Origin: Flavobacterium azizsancarii
GTDB lineage: Bacteria > Bacteroidota > Bacteroidia > Flavobacteriales > Flavobacteriaceae
Reading direction: 5' to 3'
NCBI RefSeq assembly: GCF_027980145.1
Contig: NZ_JAMZNK010000001.1
Coordinates: 124,001-188,000, forward strand
DNA length: 64,000 bases
The notes beneath the pieces were generated by a model. It was not told the origin of the DNA. It saw only the letters and a list, made by a program, of their open reading frames with translations, and did not search any database. This document shows positions 1 through 7,606 of the stretch, one piece after another. The position numbers were made by a program, and so were the translations under genes. How positions within the stretch are numbered: the stretch's first letter is position 1; each line of letters begins with the position of its first letter.

Positions 1-462
1 CATAACTTTTTTGTACGATGGTGCTTGTGTATTAAAATATTTCCAGGCGATTGTATTGGCTTTAAATTGTTTTTCAAACTCAGGATCAAGAATAGATGGT
101 TCCTTTTCGTGCGAATAAATTCCGGATCTTTCTTCAGATCTTAGTGCGAAAGCTTTCTCACCTTCGCGCGTCATTAATCCTACTTTGGTAAGATCTTCGA
201 CTTTTTTGATGTTGATCGCGCTCCAAATACTGGATTTTTTTCTTGGTGTAAACCTTATCAAATAACTTTGGTCATCAATTGATCTTCGAACGCCATCGAT
301 CCAGCCAAAACAAAGCGCCTGATCTACAGATTCTGACCACGACATTGACGGTTTTTTGCTGTTGACTTTATAGAAACCTACTAAAAGTTCGGTTTCTTTT
401 TGGTGATGCTTTTCTAGCCATGCTCTGAATTCGTTTTGGGTTGCGAAGAAAGTTGGGTTCAT
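1..462 (-). CDS. YdeI/OmpD-associated family protein, 3' end beyond the window
   Basis: The 154 readable codons start at an ATG (complement of 460-462) with MNPTFFATQNEFRAWL and stay open to the window edge, so the C-terminus is missing. The segments VDQALCFGWIDGVRR and RFTPRKKSSIWSAINIK are typical of the YdeI/OmpD-associated family, small soluble proteins of about 190 aa. The biochemical role is not established; some relatives are linked to bacteriocin or peptide resistance. The start lies one base after the stop of the upstream lipoprotein gene, so the two are probably co-transcribed. Family call is firm, function is not. Confidence 0.85.
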   Translation of the reverse strand, partial: MNPTFFATQNEFRAWLEKHHQKETELLVGFYKVNSKKPSMSWSESVDQALCFGWIDGVRRSIDDQSYLIRFTPRKKSSIWSAINIKKVEDLTKVGLMTREGEKAFALRSEERSGIYSHEKEPSILDPEFEKQFKANTIAWKYFNTQAPSYKKVM

Positions 463-463
463 T

Positions 464-1018
464 TTATTTCGTTTTTAATAGCGGTGGCGGTGGCGGCGGA
501 GGTAAAACAGATTTTGAGCTGAAAAAAGTTAGCTTTTTATTGGTTTCAATTAATCTTACTTTCTTTTTCCAGGTATAAATCCATTTTGCTAAAGAATCCA
601 GATCTTTTGGAACATCGTCTTTGTGGCTGTGTATTGCAATTGATTTTTTGATTGAATCTTTGTCAATATAAAAGGTGTAATATCTCCCATCGCTATAATC
701 TTCCTGATAACTCTCGTTGTATTTTTTCAGTTGCGTTTTAGAAATTAAATCTAACAGTTTTGCTTTATCTTTTTTACTTATTAAAGCGATATAATTTGTT
801 TTGCTTTTTGGAATCTTAGTGCTGTCAAAAGCATCGTAGCCACTCCAATGTTCTCTAATATAAACACTATCGTTTGGAGTGAATTTTACCGAAAAACTAG
901 TTTCGAAAGTGTTGCTAAAAGTAAAATCGAAATATTTAAACGTTACATTTGATTCTTCTTTTTTAGAACAAGAGATGAACAATAAAAGTAACGAGATAAG
1001 TACGATTTGTATTTTCAT
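464..1018 (-). CDS. Small lipoprotein of unknown function with polyproline tail
   Basis: This is a 184-aa protein with an SPII signal: a hydrophobic run LISLLLLFIS followed by the lipobox Cys at residue 17 (LLFISC) and then SKKEE. It should therefore be a periplasmic or outer-membrane lipoprotein. The rest is polar with no recognised domain. Near the C-terminus is a run of seven prolines followed by LLKTK, encoded by a GGN-type simple repeat on the plus strand. Such runs usually need elongation factor P to be translated. The gene ends one base before the YdeI-family start, an operon-like arrangement. Function not recognised. Confidence 0.75.
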   Translation of the reverse strand: MKIQIVLISLLLLFISCSKKEESNVTFKYFDFTFSNTFETSFSVKFTPNDSVYIREHWSGYDAFDSTKIPKSKTNYIALISKKDKAKLLDLISKTQLKKYNESYQEDYSDGRYYTFYIDKDSIKKSIAIHSHKDDVPKDLDSLAKWIYTWKKKVRLIETNKKLTFFSSKSVLPPPPPPPLLKTK

Positions 1019-1112
1019 AGTAAAGTTTTAATTTTTATTCATCAAGTTCTTTCCAGCAAACATATATTTCTCTTTGAACTTCTTTTTCTAGTTTAGGAAG
1101 TTCATTTAAAAC

Positions 1113-1526
1113 CTAAAACTGACTTTCTTTGCTTAAATAGAATTTATCTTCTTTAAGTTTAAAATCCATTGCTCCTTTTATGATTGCAATCATTTCATTG
1201 GTTTCTGATGTTCCGTTTGCAAAATTTGGACCTATCAAATATCTTAAAATATCTTTTTCATATTGCGGTTTATAAAAGAGAATATGAGTCACTATTGGCA
1301 AATAAAAGTAAAAATAACTATTGGTGTTAGATCCATATTGAATTTTATCGAATTCAGAAATTAAAATGTCTGATTCCGGATCTGTGGATTCCCGATTTAA
1401 TTCTTTTAATAATTCAAAAGTGGTTTTTGCACTTGGAACTATGTTTCCCATTCTTTTTAAAGATGAAAATGTCTTCTCAAATTTTGAGTTATTTGCTCTT
1501 GTATTAAACCAGTTGAAAATTTTCAA
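1113..1526 (-). CDS. Hypothetical protein, possibly truncated by an in-frame TAG
   Basis: A 137-aa ORF beginning MKIFNWFNTRANNSK with no recognised domain. It ends in a TAG at 1113-1115. The same frame then stays open for 25 more codons (VLNELPKLEKEVQREIY, then VCWKELDE) to a TAA at 1035-1037. The extension has the amphipathic character of a real protein tail, so the ancestral product may have been about 163 aa, making this a nonsense allele. The alternative is that the downstream frame is open by chance. Neighbours on the same strand are a lipoprotein and a metallo-beta-lactamase fold protein. Confidence 0.6.
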   Translation of the reverse strand: MKIFNWFNTRANNSKFEKTFSSLKRMGNIVPSAKTTFELLKELNRESTDPESDILISEFDKIQYGSNTNSYFYFYLPIVTHILFYKPQYEKDILRYLIGPNFANGTSETNEMIAIIKGAMDFKLKEDKFYLSKESQF

Positions 1527-1567
1527 TTTATTCTATTTTTATAATTTTATTTTGAATGGAATGTGGT

Positions 1568-2329
1568 TCAGTTCTGATGAAAATTAAATTCTTCGATATC
1601 GTGATATCCAAAAACTTCAATTTCCGGATGTTCATTTATTAAATTTCTGATTTTGTCTAATGTATTTAATCTTAAATTATTGTCTTCGGCTCTCATTTGC
1701 GCCAGTTGATTTACCGGATGATTAGTGTCAGTAAGTTCAATTCGCATATAATAAGCATCGGCAATATAAAATAACCATCCTTTTTCTGTTTTAAAAACTA
1801 CACCGCAATGTCCTAACGTATGCCCGAAAAGCGGAATAAGAAAAAATTCTGTTTCAGTATCGATACTGACTTTTCTGGCTTCAAACCCGAACCAATCAAA
1901 ATCTGATTTTTCATAAGTTTTAATTGTTGGGTTATGAGATAAAGGTGTTTTGAGATATCTGGGATTTCCGGAAAGAAAACTTTTGTATTCTTCAATTCCT
2001 ACATGAACGGTTGCATTTGGTAAATCTGCCAATCCGCCAATATGATCATTATCCAGATGCGAAATAATGCAATCAGTAACTTTTGCGGGATCTAGTCCCA
2101 ATTTTTCGATTTGTTTTATTGCAGTTTGATTTTCGTCGAAATGATAACCAACCATGTCTATAAGCTGCTGACCGATTCTTTCTTCCGGGTTTTGAATGTC
2201 TAAAAGACCAATACCGGTATCGATCAAAATGAGTTTGTCGTTTTCCTGAATCAATAGGCAATGTCCGCAAACATTATCGTTTACGGGTGAAACAATTTTT
2301 ACGCAGTTGAGGTGGTGGATTTGGGTCAT
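1568..2329 (-). CDS. Metallo-beta-lactamase fold hydrolase, lactonase-like
   Basis: A 253-aa soluble protein of the MBL superfamily. The N-terminal part contains LILIDTGIGLLD, then the metal motif ISHLDNDHIGGL near residue 90, the second ligand block GHTLGHCGVV near residue 170, the bridging Asp in YIADAYY near 190, and a C-terminal His in FGYHDIEEF. The overall order and size resemble the N-acyl homoserine lactonase/AttM-type group. The first motif is HxDxDH, not the usual HxHxDH, a variant also known from ComEC-type MBL domains. Substrate cannot be told from sequence; quorum-signal lactone cleavage is only a family possibility. There is no signal peptide, so it should be cytoplasmic. Confidence 0.8.
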   Translation of the reverse strand: MTQIHHLNCVKIVSPVNDNVCGHCLLIQENDKLILIDTGIGLLDIQNPEERIGQQLIDMVGYHFDENQTAIKQIEKLGLDPAKVTDCIISHLDNDHIGGLADLPNATVHVGIEEYKSFLSGNPRYLKTPLSHNPTIKTYEKSDFDWFGFEARKVSIDTETEFFLIPLFGHTLGHCGVVFKTEKGWLFYIADAYYMRIELTDTNHPVNQLAQMRAEDNNLRLNTLDKIRNLINEHPEIEVFGYHDIEEFNFHQN

Positions 2330-2408
2330 GGTGATTTTGCTTTGATTGATTTTGTCATTACGAACACAGATTCTAAATCTGTATTATCGGATTGTAAATT
2401 TAACAGAT

Positions 2409-2855
2409 TTAATCAAAAGCAGACATGAACAAATCCCAAATTATCCAGGTTTTCTTTCTCTTTTTGTTCGGATTTTGATTGTTTGGATCTTCTAGCCAAA
2501 AGTCACAAACATTACAGATGATCTCATCTTTATAGATTACATCTCCATTATATAAACTATCCTTAAAAATGAAGTCACTTCCGTAATTATGTTTTTGATG
2601 AGTTTGAGTCCATTGTACATTGTTAATTAATAGCTTGTCTGATCCACAACGAGGACAGCATTCTGCATTTTCATAATAGAGTTGTGTTGGTTGGGCAATA
2701 AATTGATCAATAGCTTTTTGAGTCAAGTTTCTTTCTAGTATGTAATTTTTTATGTCTTCTTGCGTATCACGCATGTAAGTATGCTGTTTGTATTTGGCAA
2801 AAAAAGCCAATTCGTGATCTGAAAATGTATCTAGAAAATCTTTGGTTTTGCCCAT
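2409..2855 (-). CDS. Zinc-ribbon protein of unknown function
   Basis: A 148-aa soluble protein starting MGKTKDFLDTFSDHELAFF. Two Cys pairs, CCPRCGS near residue 68 and CNVCDFW near residue 115, can form a zinc ribbon. Between them is a polar loop with several aromatic residues, and the tail is basic and Trp-rich (KKRKKTWIIWDLF). No known family was recognised. It is transcribed away from the GC-rich element at about 2966-3056. It may bind nucleic acid or protein through the ribbon, but that is a guess. Confidence 0.65.
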   Translation of the reverse strand: MGKTKDFLDTFSDHELAFFAKYKQHTYMRDTQEDIKNYILERNLTQKAIDQFIAQPTQLYYENAECCPRCGSDKLLINNVQWTQTHQKHNYGSDFIFKDSLYNGDVIYKDEIICNVCDFWLEDPNNQNPNKKRKKTWIIWDLFMSAFD

Positions 2856-2965
2856 TGCTTTACTGCTATTGTTGATGTTTTCTTTAGTTGTGTGAAAGTG
2901 CTAAAATACTATTTTAATGAAGCTTGATATAATAAAAGGAATAATTTTCTTATAAAAAAAATATC

Positions 2966-3056
2966 AGCGTTAGGGATAGCAGCGAAAAGCCCACAGCTTG
3001 ACGAAGGAAGTGCGAGGACTTGCAGCAATAGCCCGATTCGCGGCGGCTGAAACGCC
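2966..3056. ncRNA. GC-rich intergenic element, possible structured RNA or REP-like repeat
   Basis: About 90 bases that are far richer in G and C than the flanking AT-rich DNA, lying between divergent genes. The outer arms GCGTT (2967-2971) and AACGC (3051-3055) can pair. Inside, GGG near 2973 can pair with CCC near 3032, and AAGT/ACTT around 3008-3021 can form a small hairpin. No ORF explains it. It resembles conserved intergenic elements I recall from flavobacterial genomes, and a relation to the Rfam flavo-1 motif is possible but unproven. The strand is undetermined. Confidence 0.35.
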
Positions 3057-3082
3057 TAAAAAAATATTTATATCAAGTTCCC

Positions 3083-3090
3083 TATCTTTG
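3083..3090 (+). promoter_or_regulatory. Bacteroidota -7 box TATCTTTG
   Basis: A perfect match to TAnnTTTG lies 25 bases upstream of the ATG at 3116. No clear -33 TTG was seen at the right distance. It probably drives the 56-aa basic protein gene. Confidence 0.6.
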
Positions 3091-3115
3091 TAAACGTAAA
3101 TTAAAAGAGCAAATC

Positions 3116-3286
3116 ATGGCAAAAGGTCCCGAGAAAAACACGAAAAACAAGGCTTTGCATACTAAACTACTCAATAAGAAAAAAGCCAAAATTCAGGAGG
3201 AGAAAAAAGCGCATGCTTTGCGCTTGAAGGCTTTGGTGACAAAAATGAATCAGAAAAAGAATAGTGATGAATCTGATGCTATTTAA
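3116..3286 (+). CDS. Small highly basic 56-aa protein
   Basis: The reading frame from ATG 3116 to TAA 3284-3286 encodes MAKGPEKNTKNKALHTKL, then a Lys/Ala-rich helix (KKKAKIQEEKKAHALRLK) and an acidic end DESDAI. A TAnnTTTG box sits 25 bases upstream. The composition (very high Lys, no Cys, no hydrophobic segment) suggests a nucleic-acid- or ribosome-associated small protein, but no family was recognised. It is followed by a DUF4375-like gene 70 bases downstream, possibly co-transcribed. Confidence 0.6.
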   Translation: MAKGPEKNTKNKALHTKLLNKKKAKIQEEKKAHALRLKALVTKMNQKKNSDESDAI

Positions 3287-3355
3287 ATCAGATTGTATTT
3301 CGTTTCTGTTTTAATTTAGCTGAAATTTGCAAATCAATATATAAAAACAAACAAA

Positions 3356-3898
3356 ATGGAGGAATTCGGTAGAATACTAGTTTCTGAAACGGCAATGAAT
3401 AGTGAAAATCTTCAGGATGTGATTCACTCTAATATTTCGGTAATCAATTTAATGCGTGAGGAAGATGTCGATGATGAGTTTATTCACGAAGATGCCTTGA
3501 TGAGTTATTATCTTGATTATTACTACTCGCAATATGCTGAAGGAAATTTTGCTCAGTTTGTACACAAATCAGGTTGGAATAAGGAACTGAACGAACTTAT
3601 CGAAGAAGGTCTGGCTTTGATTGGCGCCGAAAAACACTTGGAATTATTCCAACAACAAAGCAAAAAAGTAAAACTGATGAGTAGCGTAAAGCTGAATAAA
3701 TTTCTTAGCGGAAAACTGGAAGGTGTAAACCCAACAAGAGATTTGCTGAACAACGATACTTTCTTCGAACTAGAAGAAAACTTAATTACTTTGAATGCCG
3801 GTTTCCTGAAAAATCACCCTGATTTCGAAGTGCTTTCGGTAGATGATATGTTTGCAGCTTTAGAGGAATATGTTGGGCATGAGATAAAAAGAGCTTAG
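3356..3898 (+). CDS. DUF4375/DMP19-like acidic protein
   Basis: A 180-aa soluble acidic protein. The segment YYYSQYAEGNFAQFVHKSG at about residues 56-74, followed by ELNELIEEGLALIGAEKH, matches the DUF4375 core (aromatic, then GGF.QFF..SG, then a helix ending IGA). The characterised member DMP19 of Neisseria is a DNA-mimic that blocks a repressor; whether this protein mimics DNA is unknown. The ATG is preceded by an A-rich stretch as usual in this genome. No partner regulator is next to it. Confidence 0.65.
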   Translation: MEEFGRILVSETAMNSENLQDVIHSNISVINLMREEDVDDEFIHEDALMSYYLDYYYSQYAEGNFAQFVHKSGWNKELNELIEEGLALIGAEKHLELFQQQSKKVKLMSSVKLNKFLSGKLEGVNPTRDLLNNDTFFELEENLITLNAGFLKNHPDFEVLSVDDMFAALEEYVGHEIKRA

Positions 3899-4602
3899 GT
3901 TTTGTTGTTTAACCACAATGCACGCTAAGGTTTCGCAATGCACGCAAAGTTATTTGTTTGAATGTCTATAAAACCGCACACAATCCCTATAGATATCAGG
4001 AGCGAAGGCTCAATATTTTTTATAGAGAGCCTTCGGCTCGATTTATATTGTAGGGACGGATTTTAATCCATCTGCGTAAAGATATTCTTAGGATTGTCAG
4101 GCTGAGCGGAGTCGAAGCCACACAAAGTTTTTAGAAAGAGCCTTCGGCTCGATTTATATTATAAGGATGGATTTTAATCCATCTGCGCAAAGATTATAAT
4201 GCGTTTTTATTTGAATGTATTCGAAATTTCTCGAAATTTAGATAGTGATAGATAGCGAATTTTTTGTTTCACGCAGATTTTAAAAGATTTAGGCAGATTT
4301 AAAAAAATCATTTTAATCTTTTAATCTTTGGCGTTAAAATAGAACTTTGTGGAGCTTTTTCCGAAGCTTCGACTTCGTTCTGACAGTTGTTATGAAAAAC
4401 TTTGCGAATCTTTGCTCCCGATAGCTATGGGGATTGGGTGGAATATTTTATTGTTTCTTAATATTCATAATGCATTATTTTGAGATTATTTAATGTTGAT
4501 TAAAAAACGTTTTTTCATGATAATTGTCAAAAAACAAATGCACGATATTAATTATATTTGCATAAATGTCAATATAAATAGTAACTGAAAAATCTAAATA
4601 CC
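3899..4602. repeat. 0.7-kb intergenic block of dispersed repeat copies
   Basis: No convincing ORF. The block holds two copies of an element that begins with the hairpin GAGCCTTCGGCTCG and ends GGATTTTAATCCAT (about 4025-4076 and 4138-4187); a single arm of the TGTCA...GAGTCGAAG element at 4095-4117; a reverse partial arm at 4367-4385; degraded forms of the CCCGATAGCTATCGGG palindrome near 3985 and 4418; and tracts such as AATGCACGCAAAG. Related copies of the first element occur at 12298-12343 and 32586-32632. The block looks like a sink for repeat insertions between the DUF4375 gene and the PKD lipoprotein gene. Confidence 0.7.
4553..4560 (+). promoter_or_regulatory. -7 box TATATTTG
   Basis: A perfect TAnnTTTG match 42 bases upstream of the PKD lipoprotein ATG. 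A TTG occurs at 4524-4526, but its 26-base spacing is longer than the usual 17-23. Confidence 0.5.
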
Positions 4603-4965
4603 ATGAAAACCAGATTTAAAATTGTATGTATTGTTGCAGTATTGTTGTTAGGTTATTCTTGTAGCAAATCTGATCTGGATAAAGGAATTGATTGTTTTGG
4701 CGAGTCATTTTTTATGAAATTTAAGAATAAAACTGATCCTGAAAATGCTAAAAAAGTTGATTTTGTTGTGGAGTATACTGGAAATTATGAGTTTAAATCT
4801 GTTAAATGGACTTTTGGTGACGGAACAACTGAAACCACAACCAACACAACAATTTCGCATATCTATACTGCCGCCGGAACTTATACTGTAAGAGCTGATA
4901 TTACGATTCAGGACGGAAAAGCAGCTTGTACTGCATCACCAACAAGAAGTATTATAATTAATTAG
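4603..4965 (+). CDS. PKD-domain lipoprotein
   Basis: A 120-aa exported lipoprotein. The signal peptide VCIVAVLLLGYS ends at the lipobox Cys (GYSC) near residue 20. The remainder is a single PKD-type beta-sandwich: VKWTFGDGTTETTT at about residues 68-81 and the closing HIYTAAGTYTVRADI at 86-100 are the signature strands. PKD modules mediate binding to carbohydrate or protein at the cell surface. The protein has little besides this domain, so it is probably a small surface adhesin or binding subunit; the ligand is unknown. It is isolated by repeats on both sides. Confidence 0.8.
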   Translation: MKTRFKIVCIVAVLLLGYSCSKSDLDKGIDCFGESFFMKFKNKTDPENAKKVDFVVEYTGNYEFKSVKWTFGDGTTETTTNTTISHIYTAAGTYTVRADITIQDGKAACTASPTRSIIIN

Positions 4966-4995
4966 GTTCTACAGTTGGGCGTAATTATTCTTAAA

Positions 4996-5124
4996 ACATA
5001 GAAACATAGATTCTTTATTCTCAAAAAAGACGTTTTTACTTATTTAAAACACACGAAGCTAGCCGCGTCAAAGAAATCTATTTCTTTTTTATTCTTTCTA
5101 GACATAAAATCTATGTTTCTATGT
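4996..5124. repeat. Perfect 17-bp inverted repeat in the 306-bp gap before the patatin gene
   Basis: Arms ACATAGAAACATAGATT (4996-5012) and its exact reverse complement (5108-5124) enclose 95 bases. No gene is seen in the gap. The arms could form a long hairpin after the PKD lipoprotein gene and may end transcription. They are also the kind of ACATAGAAACATAG tract that recurs in flavobacterial intergenic DNA. Confidence 0.7.
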
Positions 5125-5271
5125 GTTTAATTTAGCTTTTATTAATTACACGGTTTTGTTTTTAGATCGCTTCAAATTTCGGTATGTTAAGATTTTATTA
5201 TTTGATTTCTAACTTACTACAGATTCTCGTAACTTCGCCTTTGATGATTTAGCGATTTTAAAAGTTAAAAA

Positions 5272-6816
5272 ATGAGATATAGATACTGCCTAATATTGCT
5301 GTTGCTTTTTCTTCAAACAGGATTTTCTCAAAACAAAATAAACCTTTTTTCAGAAATCAATTATAGTTCAATTCCTTCGGTTTCGTTAAGCGATTATAAA
5401 TCAGTTCAGGATCGTGATAAAAAGTTTCAGAATCCTAATATTGCTTTAGGAATCGGGATTTCTGGAGGAGGTTCGAGAGCCCAGTTTTTTAGTATGGGCG
5501 TACTTTTAGGATTAGAAGAAATTAAAGGAAATAATTCGCAACGTAATTTCTTAAACGAAATAGATTATTTCTCTACGGTTTCCGGTGGTTGCTTTTCGGC
5601 AGGATATTATTTAACGATCCTCAAGAATAAGTTATTTCATGACAATTGTTCGTTCAACGAATTTTACTTTTCTAAAGCCGATGCTTATAAAGATTATGTC
5701 GATAAATCAGCCAATATTTTGTCTTTATTAAACAATAGCCGAAACGAAAAAGGCGATAAAATATCAATGACCCAGCGTATAGATTCGGATATTTTGCAAT
5801 ACGACGCCACGAATCCTGATAATATCAATAAGTTTAATTCTCAAATGTTATTGTCGGATTTTTTTGTTCCAAAGGATAGTAAAACAATTCCGTTGTTACC
5901 CATGTTTGTTGCCAACGGAACCGCTTTTAATAATGGCGAACGGATTCCGTTTATGCCGCATATTATTCGCGGTTTGAATCTTAATGCTTCTTTGGCTCCA
6001 AATAAAGCTACGATTGCATTAAATGAAAATAATATTAATGACGGTTATAATTTTCCTTTAACCTATGCTATAACGGCGAGTTCTGCTTTTCCCGGTGTTT
6101 TGCCAAAAGTAAAATTTGGGGTTAAAGACCAGGATAAAATATTATGCATTGTCGATGGCGGTGCTTCAGATAATATGGGATATAAAACTTTGGTCGAATT
6201 GCTTCATAATGATACCAAAGTGAATGAGAAGAATAAGAAAGCCCTTTTTATTGATTGTCTGGGACAAGGAAAAAAAACGCCATATATAACTGATGCCAAA
6301 ATAAGATTGATTTCGTTGTTTGAAACCGCTTCTTTATACACCGTTCAAACACGCTACATGACTTTTGATAAAGATGTTGAAAGTACTTTTGAACGTTATA
6401 AAATACCAATTTCTAATTATCAAATCATTGGTTTTACTACCATTAGGGATTATTTGGTAAAGATGGAAAAAGATTACCCTTATGAAGATTTAGTGTTCGA
6501 ATTAAAAAACACAAATGATGAATCGGGTAGTTGGGCAAAATTGTATGCAAATTTCAAACAGGAACTAATCATTAGGTTTGGTGAAGATTCCTTTAAAAAA
6601 GATAAAGAAGGTGAAATAATTGTTGCCACTTTAAACAAAGAAAAATTCAAAAATTTAGCTGCCAGACAAGTTTTGATGTTATATGAATATGCCTCGCATG
6701 TCGAAACAAAACTGCGAATTACTCCCGAAGAACGTGAAATGTTATTGCTGTCCGGACGTTTTGCTGCTTATTTAAAAACCAATGAATTAAAAGAATTATT
6801 GGTGGAATATAAATAG
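5272..6816 (+). CDS. Patatin-like phospholipase, exported
   Basis: A 514-aa protein with a signal peptide (LILLLLFLQTGFS). The patatin hallmarks are present: the oxyanion-hole glycine motif GISGGGSRAQF at about residues 63-73, the nucleophile Ser in FSTVSGGCFSAG near 105, and the catalytic Asp in IVDGGASDNMG near 300. It should hydrolyse acyl esters of phospholipids or related lipids in the periplasm or outside the cell. Compared with VipD/ExoU-type patatins the nucleophile has the VSGG form seen in larger lipase variants. It is monocistronic, between an inverted repeat and the convergent isochorismatase operon. The lipid substrate is unknown. Confidence 0.85.
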   Translation: MRYRYCLILLLLFLQTGFSQNKINLFSEINYSSIPSVSLSDYKSVQDRDKKFQNPNIALGIGISGGGSRAQFFSMGVLLGLEEIKGNNSQRNFLNEIDYFSTVSGGCFSAGYYLTILKNKLFHDNCSFNEFYFSKADAYKDYVDKSANILSLLNNSRNEKGDKISMTQRIDSDILQYDATNPDNINKFNSQMLLSDFFVPKDSKTIPLLPMFVANGTAFNNGERIPFMPHIIRGLNLNASLAPNKATIALNENNINDGYNFPLTYAITASSAFPGVLPKVKFGVKDQDKILCIVDGGASDNMGYKTLVELLHNDTKVNEKNKKALFIDCLGQGKKTPYITDAKIRLISLFETASLYTVQTRYMTFDKDVESTFERYKIPISNYQIIGFTTIRDYLVKMEKDYPYEDLVFELKNTNDESGSWAKLYANFKQELIIRFGEDSFKKDKEGEIIVATLNKEKFKNLAARQVLMLYEYASHVETKLRITPEEREMLLLSGRFAAYLKTNELKELLVEYK

Positions 6817-6937
6817 GGTTTTAGTTTCGCAGAGATTCATGAAGGTAGCACAGAGATTCGGAAATTTTATTCTTGAATTTTTGGATTGACTATTTTTAGG
6901 GGATTAATCCAATAGTGTGAATACAAGTACAAAACAA

Positions 6938-6987
6938 ACACGAATTTCACGAATTTTAAGTGGCTATTTAGTTTGTGAAATTCGTGT
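6938..6987. repeat. Inverted repeat ACACGAATTTCAC, 13-bp arms
   Basis: Arms at 6938-6950 and 6975-6987 are perfect reverse complements around a 24-base loop, between the convergent patatin and isochorismatase-like genes. A related pair occurs at 43668-43773. It may act as a bidirectional terminator. The rest of 6817-7047 holds no gene I trust. Confidence 0.65.
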
Positions 6988-7047
6988 TCAAAATTTTGAA
7001 TTTCGGCCTTGTGCTTTTTGAATCTCTGTGTAATAACATTTTCGATA

Positions 7048-7602
7048 TTAAGAATTCTTCCATTCTTCAATAGTCAATACATTTGCATGACGAATGAATA
7101 CTTTGGTTGTTAGCACGCGATGTACTTCTTCATCACGATCTGCGCATGCATCAGACAAAACACTGATTTTATAATCTTTGTCCGCCGCTTCAGTCGTGGT
7201 CGAAAGTACGATTCCACCAGTTGCAACGCCTGAAAGTATAATATGCTGAATTCCGTTTGATCTTAAAGCAACTTCTAATCCGCTTCCTGTAAAAGCGCTT
7301 ATACGACGTTTCATAACACGAATATCACCTTCTTGTGGCGTTAATGCAGGATGAACTTTAGAAAATTCATTTAAATTTATGTCTTTAATACGTTCTCTAT
7401 ACGGTGCAAAAAGTTTGTTATTAGGACTAATGTCTGAAATCCTGTTTTTAAATTCAAGCGTTACATATATTACAGGAATGTTTTTGGCTCTGGCAATTTC
7501 TATAGCATTAGCTACGTTTTTGATGATGTTTTCTGGATTTGGAAAATTGGATAATATTCCAAGTTGCATGTCCATGACAAGTAAAGCGGTGTTTTGTTCC
7601 AT
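7048..7602 (-). CDS. Isochorismatase-fold hydrolase lacking the catalytic Cys
   Basis: A 184-aa cytoplasmic protein of the isochorismatase-like fold. The catalytic Asp is in LLVMDMQLG (residue 11) and the Lys in VMKRRISAFTGSGL (about residue 96). The usual GVATxxC nucleophile block reads SGVATGGIVLST, with Ile at the Cys position, so standard cysteine-hydrolase chemistry (nicotinamidase, N-carbamoyl hydrolase) is unlikely. It may act on isochorismate-like substrates without a Cys, as in EntB, or be a binding protein. It is the last gene of the MarR-MFS operon, five bases downstream of the transporter, so it may modify a compound the pump handles. Confidence 0.8.
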   Translation of the reverse strand: MEQNTALLVMDMQLGILSNFPNPENIIKNVANAIEIARAKNIPVIYVTLEFKNRISDISPNNKLFAPYRERIKDINLNEFSKVHPALTPQEGDIRVMKRRISAFTGSGLEVALRSNGIQHIILSGVATGGIVLSTTTEAADKDYKISVLSDACADRDEEVHRVLTTKVFIRHANVLTIEEWKNS

Positions 7603-7606
7603 TTTT

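Noticed and set aside
6867..7070. Minus-strand ORF of 67 aa near the isochorismatase gene
   Set aside because: Consists of the inverted repeat and overlaps the 3' end of a clear gene.
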